Of a stretch of 5,080 nt of DNA, positions 1-5,080 are shown in pieces. Source of the DNA: Sutterella sp. UBA1442 (GTDB lineage Bacteria; Pseudomonadota; Gammaproteobacteria; Burkholderiales; Burkholderiaceae_F); the NCBI GenBank assembly GCA_002329575.1, contig DCTK01000104.1, positions 1 to 5,080 on the forward strand, read 5' to 3'. A program made the translations under genes and the position numbers. Positions within the stretch are counted from its first letter, which is position 1; each line of letters begins with the position of its first letter. Under the pieces are notes generated by a model that was not told the DNA's origin, ran no database searches, and saw only the letters and a program-made list of their open reading frames with translations.

Positions 1-24
1 TTTGTAGACTTTGTCAACAGTCTG

Positions 25-55
25 AGGCCGCCAACAGAGCGGCCTGTTTTTTTTT
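25..55 (+). terminator. Intrinsic terminator of an upstream unit
   Basis: A perfect 7-bp GC-rich stem (25-31 with 39-45, aggccgc/gcggcct) has a 7-base loop and is followed after one G by nine consecutive T (47-55). This is a textbook Rho-independent terminator read on the + strand. It must close a gene lying left of the window, since no supported coding region precedes it here. It also isolates the first transporter from upstream transcription. Confidence 0.9.
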
Positions 56-84
56 CGGGATTAACACTAAACCTAAGCAGTTTT

Positions 85-99
85 GTGCAGGTAATGCAC
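85..99. promoter_or_regulatory. 15-base palindrome, possible operator
   Basis: GTGCA (85-89) and TGCAC (95-99) form a perfect inverted repeat around a 5-base centre. It lies between the upstream terminator and the candidate promoter of the first transporter, a usual place for a regulator site. No regulator gene is present in the window and I do not recognise the motif. A 5-bp repeat can arise by chance, so this is only a candidate. Confidence 0.25.
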
Positions 100-108
100 G
101 ATTAACAT

Positions 109-136
109 TTGGATTTATAACTAATGCCGTTAAAAT
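109..136 (+). promoter_or_regulatory. Candidate sigma-70 promoter of first transporter
   Basis: TAAAAT at 131-136 matches the -10 consensus at five of six positions. TTGGAT at 109-114, 16 bases upstream, matches only the first three bases of the -35 consensus. A start near 143 would give a leader of roughly 95 bases before the GTG at 239. The -35 is weak, so the promoter may need an activator or lie elsewhere in the AT-rich stretch 100-140. Confidence 0.3.
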
Positions 137-238
137 GGAAGAATTCAACGATAACAAAAGCTTGAATGCGCCTTAATTTTTGACTGACGGGTGATCCGAA
201 CTGCGCTTTCTCATGCTACTGACAAGAGGAATACTGAC

Positions 239-1582
239 GTGTCAAATTCAGCTCATCGCTCCGTATGGGGCTCGCGGATCGGTTTCATTTTAGCCAGTGC
301 CGGCTCTGCCGTCGGATTAGGCGCCATTTGGAAATTCCCCTATATGGCCGGCAACAATGGCGGCTCCGCTTTTATTCTGCCTTACATTCTGCTCACGATT
401 GCCATCGGCTTTGTTGTCTTACTGATTGAAATGGCCTTAGGGCGAGCTGCACGAAAAGGTGCAGCTCACGCACTGGGGCAATTCGGCGGGCGCGCTTGGG
501 GCGTTGTGGGTTACATCAGCGTACTTACAGGCTTTCTTATTCTTGCCTTCTATCAAGTCATCGGCGGTTGGTGCTTGCATTACCTCATCGATGCTTGCAT
601 GGGCAAAGGCCTGATTACCGATACCGCGCAATTAGGAGCATACTTTGACGGTTTCGTCACGAACGGCGAACGAGTCGTTGCCAATCAAATCGGTTTTCTG
701 CTTCTGACCGCTGGTGTGATTGTCTTCGGGGTACAGGAAGGCATTGAGCGGATTTCAAAAATTTTGATGCCGGCATTGTTTTTATTGATGCTGCTTCTCA
801 TCGTACGTGGATTAACTTTACCGGGCGCATGGGCCGGTGTTGAGTTCATGTTCAAATTCCAGCCTCAGGACTTCAACAGTTCTTCGCTATTGAATGCACT
901 AGGCTTTGCCTTCTTCTCTCTATCACTAGGCTCGGGCACGATGATGAACTACGGTTCGTATCTTTCCGACAAAGTCAATTTGCCCACATCCGTTGCCTGG
1001 ATTTCATTCTTGGCCGTGATGGCTGCAATACTCGGTGGGTTGATGATCATGCCTGCAGTATTTGCCTTCGGGTTAAACCCCAGTGCCGGTCCTGGCCTGA
1101 CCTTTGTAACGATGCCTGCGGTATTTGCCCAATTGCCCTTGGGACAAGGCTTTGCTATCCTCTTTTACATCTGCTTGGTGGTTGCCGCTTTAACCAGTGC
1201 GATCAGTATCTTGGAAATGAGCGTGCAGTTCCTGGTTGATGAACTGAATATTAGCCGCATGCGTGCTGTGGTATTCAACACGATAGCATTGCTCGTTTTA
1301 GGCATTGTTTGCTCGTTAAGCTTCAGTTCTCTTTCCGGCTTTACACTGTTCGGGAAATCATTCTTCGACTTCCTTGACTTCACCACCAGCAACATTGGCA
1401 TGCCGATCGGTGCTATGGGTATTGCCATTGTGGGTGGCTACTTAGCGTGGCCTCTGATGCAAAAGCAACTTTGTCTCACTCGTGACATGAGCGACATATT
1501 GTTAAGCGCCGTGCGCTTTTTGATTCGATTTATTGTGCCCTGCGTCATTCTCATCATCGCAGGCGCAGGGCTTTTCGGTTAA
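239..1582 (+). CDS. NSS-family sodium-dependent transporter, copy 1
   Basis: Inner-membrane sodium:solute symporter of the SLC6/LeuT-fold family, probably importing an amino acid or amine; the substrate is unknown. The GTG at 239 is preferred because AGAGGA (225-230) sits 8 bases upstream and the resulting N-terminus matches that of the next gene. The GTG at 191 has no spaced ribosome site. The protein is 447 residues, the size of the short bacterial NSS branch (LeuT is about 510). About 11 hydrophobic helices can be drawn: TM1 12-33, TM2 42-65, TM3 87-113, TM4 150-165, TM5 172-189, TM6 216-240, TM7 252-277, TM8 302-328, TM9 342-362, TM10 384-404, TM11 424-445. The TM1 signature GLGAIWKFPYMAG, the broken TM6 helix (SLSLGSG, 227-233) and TM8 ALTS (317-320) identify the family. 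Tyr105, Phe226 and Ser229 match LeuT substrate contacts, and Thr319/Ser320 match Na2 ligands. Ala29 and probably Ala259 replace Asn ligands of Na1. It is highly similar to the following gene. Confidence 0.93.
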   Translation: MSNSAHRSVWGSRIGFILASAGSAVGLGAIWKFPYMAGNNGGSAFILPYILLTIAIGFVVLLIEMALGRAARKGAAHALGQFGGRAWGVVGYISVLTGFLILAFYQVIGGWCLHYLIDACMGKGLITDTAQLGAYFDGFVTNGERVVANQIGFLLLTAGVIVFGVQEGIERISKILMPALFLLMLLLIVRGLTLPGAWAGVEFMFKFQPQDFNSSSLLNALGFAFFSLSLGSGTMMNYGSYLSDKVNLPTSVAWISFLAVMAAILGGLMIMPAVFAFGLNPSAGPGLTFVTMPAVFAQLPLGQGFAILFYICLVVAALTSAISILEMSVQFLVDELNISRMRAVVFNTIALLVLGIVCSLSFSSLSGFTLFGKSFFDFLDFTTSNIGMPIGAMGIAIVGGYLAWPLMQKQLCLTRDMSDILLSAVRFLIRFIVPCVILIIAGAGLFG

Positions 1583-1584
1583 TT

Positions 1585-1651
1585 CCCGATGTGAGATCGG
1601 GCATGACAAGACTGTTGTGCCCGATCATCAGGAAATCAGATGATATCGGGC
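1585..1651 (+). promoter_or_regulatory. Alternating inverted repeats, possible RNA switch or attenuator
   Basis: Four arms of one motif alternate in orientation: CCCGAT (1585-1590), GATCGGGC (1595-1602), GCCCGATC (1619-1626) and ATCGGGC (1645-1651). Arms 1:2 (6 bp) plus 3:4 (7 bp, extended by CATC/GATG 1626-1629/1639-1642 across a 2-base bulge) can form together. Arms 2:3 (8 perfect bp) exclude both. The 3:4 stem is followed by only three T, so it is a poor intrinsic terminator. It may mark the end of the first transcript, protect its 3' end, or control read-through into the second transporter. The pairing is seen; the function is inferred. Confidence 0.45.
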
Positions 1652-1691
1652 TTTGATCGTAGCAAGCAGAATTTTCCTCTGACATCAAAGC
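1650..1691 (+). repeat. 8-bp inverted repeat in leader of second transporter
   Basis: GCTTTGAT (1650-1657) pairs perfectly with ATCAAAGC (1684-1691) around a 26-base loop. It shares bases 1650-1651 with the last arm of the preceding repeat set, so the two stems compete at their junction. It ends 25 bases before the ribosome site of the second transporter. Either a leader RNA fold or a regulator site is possible. Confidence 0.35.
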
Positions 1692-1726
1692 ACTCTCTCA
1701 ATTTCTATTTACAGTAGGATCACAAT

Positions 1727-3055
1727 ATGTCTTCTCGCGATATGTGGACCTCGCGTCTCGGATTCATTCTCGCCAGTGCCGGCGCCGCTGTCGGTTTGGG
1801 CGCTATTTGGAAATTCCCTTACATGGCAGGTACCAATGGTGGAGCTGCCTTCATCATCCCCTACATTCTTTTCAGTTTCACACTCGGGATGTTCTTACTT
1901 TTGGCGGAACTCGCCGTCGGTCGAGCCGGACGTGCCGCAAGTATCAACGCAATGATCAAAGTCGGCCGGTCCAAGTTCTGGGGGATTTTCGGCACCATCG
2001 GTGTTGCCACTGGCTTTCTGATTCTGACCTTCTACTCCACTGTCGGCGGTTGGTGCGTAGCTTACGCCGTTGATGCACTATTGGGCCGCGGACTCATCAC
2101 AGATCTCTCTCAACTCGGTGCTCACTTCGGCTCTTTTGCCGGCGATGCCACGCTTGGGATTTTTTACCAATTGGTCTTCATGGTAATGACCGCCGGTGTT
2201 GTGATCTTCGGGGTACAAGCAGGTATTGAACGCCTGTCAAAATATTTAATGCCCACTCTTTTTATCTTAATGATTGTCTTGATCATTCGCGGATTGACAC
2301 TACCGGGTGCATGGGCAGGTGTGGAATTCATGTTCAATTTCAAATGGGAAGATTTCACGGCGAACTCTTTGTTTAACGCCATGGGTTTTTGCTTCTTCTC
2401 GCTTTCGGTTGGCGCCGGCACTCTGATTGTGTACGCATCGTACCTCTCAGAAGATGCCAATCTGCCCCGCTCGACTGCCTGGGTCGCATTCTTAGGCATT
2501 ATGGCCGCCCTTTTAGGTGGCTTGATGGTGATGCCTCCGGTTTTTGCCTTTGGTTTGGAACCCACTGCCGGGCCGGGGCTGACCTTTGTCACGATGCCTG
2601 CCGTATTCGCACACATGCCCTTCGGTCAGTTCTTTGCCTTACTCTTTTATGTTTGCCTCATCGTCGCTGCATTGACTAGCTCGGTCAGTATCTTTGAAGC
2701 TGTCACGGCGGCTATGGGTGACTTAAAGGTCTCGCGACGCACAGCAGTTCCCGTTGCATTCATTTCAATGATGGCAATCGGCATTTTCTGCACGATGTCG
2801 TTCGGCGTCTTATCGGATGTGAAAATTTTCGGCAAAACGATTTTTGACTTGCTTGATTACTTAACGAGTAATGTTGGAATGCCCGTAACGGCATTGGGGC
2901 TGTCTTTTGTTGCTGCTTGGGTCAATTGGCCGGAAACGCGTCGCCAATTGACAACTGCCGAGGCACTATCTCCCTTGGTGCTCACTTTAATTCGTTTGGG
3001 TATCGGCATTGTATCTCCGCTAGTGATTATCACTGTCGTGGCACGTAGCCTCTAG
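1727..3055 (+). CDS. NSS-family sodium-dependent transporter, copy 2
   Basis: Paralog of the preceding gene and the same class of inner-membrane sodium:amino acid or amine symporter, of unknown substrate. It has 442 residues. The ATG at 1727 is supported by TAGGAT with AGGA at 1716-1719, 7 bases upstream. Approximate helices: TM1 10-31, TM2 40-63, TM3 84-111, TM4 145-163, TM5 170-189, TM6 214-238, TM7 250-275, TM8 300-327, TM9 340-360, TM10 380-400, TM11 416-438. Family marks are GLGAIWKFPYMAG in TM1, SLSVGAG (225-231) at the TM6 break and ALTSS (315-319) in TM8. Tyr103, Phe224, Ser227 and Ser318 match LeuT substrate contacts, and Asp377 matches the outer-gate Asp404. Lys29 stands where LeuT has Arg30. 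Ala26 and Gly257 stand where LeuT has Na1 ligands Asn27 and Asn286. The 144-base gap to copy 1 allows either co-transcription or an own promoter. Divergence from copy 1 is greatest around 68-145 and 322-365. The unit ends at a strong terminator. Confidence 0.94.
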   Translation: MSSRDMWTSRLGFILASAGAAVGLGAIWKFPYMAGTNGGAAFIIPYILFSFTLGMFLLLAELAVGRAGRAASINAMIKVGRSKFWGIFGTIGVATGFLILTFYSTVGGWCVAYAVDALLGRGLITDLSQLGAHFGSFAGDATLGIFYQLVFMVMTAGVVIFGVQAGIERLSKYLMPTLFILMIVLIIRGLTLPGAWAGVEFMFNFKWEDFTANSLFNAMGFCFFSLSVGAGTLIVYASYLSEDANLPRSTAWVAFLGIMAALLGGLMVMPPVFAFGLEPTAGPGLTFVTMPAVFAHMPFGQFFALLFYVCLIVAALTSSVSIFEAVTAAMGDLKVSRRTAVPVAFISMMAIGIFCTMSFGVLSDVKIFGKTIFDLLDYLTSNVGMPVTALGLSFVAAWVNWPETRRQLTTAEALSPLVLTLIRLGIGIVSPLVIITVVARSL

Positions 3056-3070
3056 TACCCCTCTTTTCTG

Positions 3071-3108
3071 ACGGCACGCAAATTCGGTAACAGTTTGCGT
3101 GCCGTTTT
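3071..3108 (+). terminator. Intrinsic terminator of second transporter
   Basis: A perfect 12-bp stem (3071-3082 with 3094-3105, from acggcacgcaaa) has an 11-base loop and runs into TTTTCTTATT. It starts 15 bases after the stop codon. The stem is long and GC-rich, so it should end transcription well and isolate the downstream insertion sequence. Confidence 0.92.
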
Positions 3109-3177
3109 CTTATTCCGTGCATCCCTTCTCTATTAACTGGTAGCTAAGAAACATGGCTGCTTTGACTTCTTGTTTCA

Positions 3178-3202
3178 ACCCAAACTCCCGGTTAACTAGT
3201 CT
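3178..3202 (+). repeat. Left terminal inverted repeat of the IS
   Basis: This 25-base segment starts acccaaactcccg and ends aactagtct. It is the reverse complement of 5056-5080 with three mismatches. It is the probable transposase binding and cleavage end. The preceding bases tgtttca (3171-3177) may also belong to the repeat, which cannot be tested without the right flank. Confidence 0.85.
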
Positions 3203-3203
3203 C

Positions 3204-3234
3204 GGAGCACGTTGACTTTCGTCAATTGTGCTCC
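3204..3234 (+). other. Strong hairpin just inside the left IS end
   Basis: GGAGCAC (3204-3210) pairs with GTGCTCC (3228-3234), and TTGAC (3212-3216) pairs with GTCAA (3221-3225) over a TTTC loop. The two stems are joined by a small internal asymmetry. The hairpin begins two bases after the left terminal repeat and is followed by aaatttcctttt. It could stop or slow transcription entering from the left, protecting against transposase expression from host promoters. The structure is seen; the role is inferred. Confidence 0.55.
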
Positions 3235-3282
3235 AAATTTCCTTTTAACCCTTTGATTTTTCAATTTCTTTATTGATTTTCT

Positions 3283-3311
3283 TTGGGTTTCTTGATAAAA
3301 GAGTCTATAGT
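3283..3311 (+). promoter_or_regulatory. Candidate transposase promoter
   Basis: TATAGT (3306-3311) matches five of six -10 positions. TTGGGT (3283-3288), exactly 17 bases upstream, supplies the TTG of a -35. Initiation near 3318 would leave a leader of only about 14 bases before the ATG at 3332. The whole stretch 3235-3320 is AT- and pyrimidine-rich, so other promoter placements are possible. Confidence 0.35.
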
Positions 3312-3331
3312 TTAAAGCAATAGGCTCCATC

Positions 3332-5062
3332 ATGACCAATCCTTCCATCAAATGGCTCTATTCCACCTACACCGATGCTCACGGACGCACCTACGTCTAC
3401 ACCTTCTACAACAAGTGGGATCCGGTTAAACGTCAATCACGTATCGCTCAACGGGCCCATGTCGGTCGACTCTGTCCTCAAACCGGTGAGGTCCGTTTAG
3501 GGAAGAAATTTTTAAGCACCCATCCGGAGTTCGAAGGAAAGACTTGGTTTTATGAAGACAATGAGCTGGTTCAAAGAGACCCTGAGATCATCCAAGAAGA
3601 ACTGCAAAACGTTCAACAAACACAATGGCGCAATGACTGCGTGTCGGTCGGACTCGGTTGGGCAGCTTGGAAACAGGCCGAGAAAATCGGTTTGCTGAAG
3701 GATTTGGAAGAAGTCTTTGGGGCAACCAATGCCAGACACTTGTTAGCTTTGGCCATCTATCAGCTTGACTGCGCCGGTGCCATGATGAATTTCGAGGATT
3801 GGCTTGCCATGAATTGGTTGCCGAAAGTTCAACCTTTATCCGGTCAACGCATCTCGGAGCTATTGGCTCAGGTCGATCAAGCCAAAATGGATACCTATTA
3901 CAGCAAGCGCTACAACCGCATTGTTGAGCGCTATGAGGAACTACTCAAACAAAACGCACAATCGGCCAATACCCCGATGGCCATCGCTTTGGACAGCACC
4001 AGTATCAGCACATACTCAGACACCATATGTGATGCCGCTTATGGTCATGCCAAACAAGACGCTCATCTCAAACAAGTCAATCTGACACTTTGTACCGATT
4101 ACTTGACCGGCGATATCTGCTACGCCTACCAAAGCGAAGGCTCTATCACTGACATTGCTTTGTTCCCCAACTTATTGATGCGTATGCAAATGAATGGGAT
4201 CGATTTGGCGAAGACTCTGGTCATTACCGATCGAGGCTACGCCAGCCTGTATAACACTCAAAAGCTCTACAACCTTGAGATTCCCTTTATTCAAGGTGTG
4301 CGTGTCATTGAGGACAGTATCAAAGAGAAATTTGAGAAGTACGACGCCTCGTTCAGAGGCATTGCCTTCATTGACAGTCGATTAGGCGTGGCAGCCAGAA
4401 GTTTCCAAGATCAATGGAGAGCCGACACCGACAGCGGACAAGTCACGATTAAGGGTTATTTGCATCTGTACCACAATCCGACAAAGGCCTCTCGAGAACA
4501 GATGGATTTACTCAAAGCGGTTGACTCCATGATTGAGCTACGTAACAGTGGCGCCCGTTATGACTACGACAAGTGGCGACAAGTCAGTCGGTTTATCACG
4601 GAAAACCAAGGGCAATTTAGTCGCAATCTGAAAGCATTGGAATCTTATGCTCAATCGATGGGTCGATTTGTCATTCGCAGTAACGCTGTCAGCGATCCCT
4701 TTGCAGCGTTATCGCTTTATCGTATGCGCAATGTGGTGGAAGTGGGCTTTAATCAATTCAAGAATCAAACGGGAGGCTCTCGGATGTATGCCACTCAAAG
4801 CTCATATGTGGGTAAGCTCTTCATTCACACATTGGCTCAAGCGATACGAATGACGATGTTGATGAAGATTAAGCGCTCGGACTTGCCGGGCAATCCGTTG
4901 CCCAAAGACTCGCTTGAAAAAGCGTTTTGGCAGATGAAAAAATTGATGGCTGATAAGCCGATTGGAAGAAATGCCTGGGTAGTAAAAGAGGTCCCGAGAA
5001 AAACTCGGAACCTCTTCGAGGCCCTTGAACTCCCTGTTCCAACTCGTGTCATTAAAGACTAG
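3332..5062 (+). CDS. IS1634-type DDE transposase
   Basis: Transposase that binds the terminal repeats and catalyses cut-and-paste movement of the element. It has 576 residues, full length for the group, with no frameshift or internal stop. The ATG at 3332 has only a weak ribosome site (AGG 3322-3324, 7 bases upstream), in keeping with the low expression usual for IS genes. The N-terminal 100 residues are the region expected to recognise DNA. The RNase H-like core carries Asp221 (ALDSTSIS), Asp300 (VITDRGYAS) and Glu470. Glu470 lies in a perfect Y(2)R(3)E(6)K signature (Tyr463, Arg466, Glu470, Lys477), which defines the IS4-related families. The long interval between Asp300 and Glu470 would hold the beta-strand insertion known from Tn5/IS4-type enzymes. 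The N-terminal style and size favour IS1634 over IS4 proper; this is from memory of the families. The last codon and stop lie inside the right terminal repeat. Confidence 0.93.
   Translation: MTNPSIKWLYSTYTDAHGRTYVYTFYNKWDPVKRQSRIAQRAHVGRLCPQTGEVRLGKKFLSTHPEFEGKTWFYEDNELVQRDPEIIQEELQNVQQTQWRNDCVSVGLGWAAWKQAEKIGLLKDLEEVFGATNARHLLALAIYQLDCAGAMMNFEDWLAMNWLPKVQPLSGQRISELLAQVDQAKMDTYYSKRYNRIVERYEELLKQNAQSANTPMAIALDSTSISTYSDTICDAAYGHAKQDAHLKQVNLTLCTDYLTGDICYAYQSEGSITDIALFPNLLMRMQMNGIDLAKTLVITDRGYASLYNTQKLYNLEIPFIQGVRVIEDSIKEKFEKYDASFRGIAFIDSRLGVAARSFQDQWRADTDSGQVTIKGYLHLYHNPTKASREQMDLLKAVDSMIELRNSGARYDYDKWRQVSRFITENQGQFSRNLKALESYAQSMGRFVIRSNAVSDPFAALSLYRMRNVVEVGFNQFKNQTGGSRMYATQSSYVGKLFIHTLAQAIRMTMLMKIKRSDLPGNPLPKDSLEKAFWQMKKLMADKPIGRNAWVVKEVPRKTRNLFEALELPVPTRVIKD
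4986..5016. other. Hairpin in the 3' end of the transposase gene
   Basis: AAGAGGT (4986-4992) pairs with ACCTCTT (5010-5016), and CCGAG (4994-4998) pairs with CTCGG (5004-5008). There is one mismatch between the two stems and an AAAAA loop. Read on the minus strand, the stem runs into TTTTAC, giving a weak terminator for transcription entering from the right flank. It is within coding sequence, so part of the pattern may be codon-driven. Confidence 0.45.
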
Positions 5063-5080
5063 TTAGGCGGGAGTTCGGGT
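5056..5080 (-). repeat. Right terminal inverted repeat of the IS
   Basis: Partner of the left repeat at 3178-3202, matching it at 22 of 25 positions when reversed and complemented. It contains the final Asp codon (5057-5059) and the TAG stop (5060-5062) of the transposase. The window ends at the outermost base, so the outer limit of the repeat and any duplicated target bases are not visible. Confidence 0.85.

Larger units (their letters stand above)
3178..5080 (+). mobile_element. IS4-superfamily insertion sequence, IS1634 type
   Basis: A 25-base inverted repeat is matched at 22 positions (3178-3202 against 5056-5080) and encloses a single transposase gene. Mismatches are at 3182, 3191 and 3192 of the left copy. 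The visible length of about 1.9 kb suits IS1634-family elements. The true tips may lie a few bases further out, because the window stops at the outermost matched base on the right, so no target-site duplication can be read. The left end lies about 70 bases beyond the terminator of the second transporter, so the insertion did not break either transporter gene. Intact ends and an intact transposase suggest the element could be active. Confidence 0.88.

Noticed and set aside
135..176. 13-codon upstream open frame (ATG 135, TAA 174) before the first transporter
   Set aside because: It has no ribosome site, and its ATG overlaps the best candidate -10 box, so it may not even be transcribed.
1585..1601. 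CCCGAT/ATCGGG hairpin read as the intrinsic terminator of the first transporter
   Set aside because: No T run follows (gcatgac), so it does not qualify as an intrinsic terminator by itself.
2164..2616. 150-codon open frame on the minus strand opposite the second transporter
   Set aside because: It is the antisense of conserved NSS helices, has Lys/Pro-rich composition without recognisable motifs, and lacks a plausible ribosome site or context. Treated as a shadow.
1744..2679. Two other-frame + strand open stretches (1744-2073 and 2389-2679)
   Set aside because: Cys/Arg/His-rich composition typical of an out-of-frame reading of a membrane protein gene; fully inside a well-supported gene.
3114..3177. 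Possible remnant gene or target duplication between the terminator and the IS
   Set aside because: No frame with a start and ribosome site fits, and the right flank needed to test for a duplication is outside the window.
3253..3281. Repeated TTGATTTT motifs in the AT-rich IS leader
   Set aside because: Short, low-complexity and easily explained by base composition; no regular spacing.
4194..5052. Small open frames in other phases of the transposase gene, including a minus-strand one at 4837-5052
   Set aside because: They overlap the conserved catalytic region and show no ribosome sites. No programmed frameshift is needed, as the transposase is complete in one frame.

Overview
The window holds two tandem transporter genes of the neurotransmitter:sodium symporter (NSS, SLC6/LeuT-fold) family followed by one insertion sequence, all on the + strand. 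Balanced base composition, Shine-Dalgarno sites and the proteins point to a Gram-negative bacterium. A gut-type betaproteobacterium (Sutterella/Parasutterella-like) is my best guess, but this is an impression from protein style and not shown by the sequence.

Layout. Bases 1-55 end with a clear intrinsic terminator belonging to an upstream unit that lies outside the window. Bases 56-238 are the leader of the first transporter, with a 15-base palindrome and a weak candidate promoter. The first transporter is best started at a GTG at 239 and ends at 1582. A 144-base spacer follows, unusually rich in inverted repeats: four alternating arms of the same motif plus a further overlapping stem. The second transporter runs 1727-3055 and is closed by a 12-bp perfect terminator stem at 3071-3108. 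A short spacer leads to an IS4-superfamily element of the IS1634 type. It has a near-perfect 25-base terminal inverted repeat (3178-3202 and 5056-5080) and one complete 576-residue transposase (3332-5062) with an intact DDE triad and Y(2)R(3)E(6)K signature.

Function. The two transporters are close paralogs of the short 11-helix bacterial NSS type. They probably take up the same or related amino acids or amines across the inner membrane using the sodium gradient. Set against LeuT from memory, both keep the Na2 ligands and most substrate-contact positions. Both lack the two asparagine ligands of the Na1 site, and both have Lys instead of Arg at the outer gate. Nothing nearby reveals the substrate.

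I see no defence system, CRISPR array, RNA gene or clearly new system. The points most worth a second look are the structured spacer between the paralogs, the altered Na1 site, and the compact IS whose right repeat contains the transposase stop codon, with hairpins just inside both ends.
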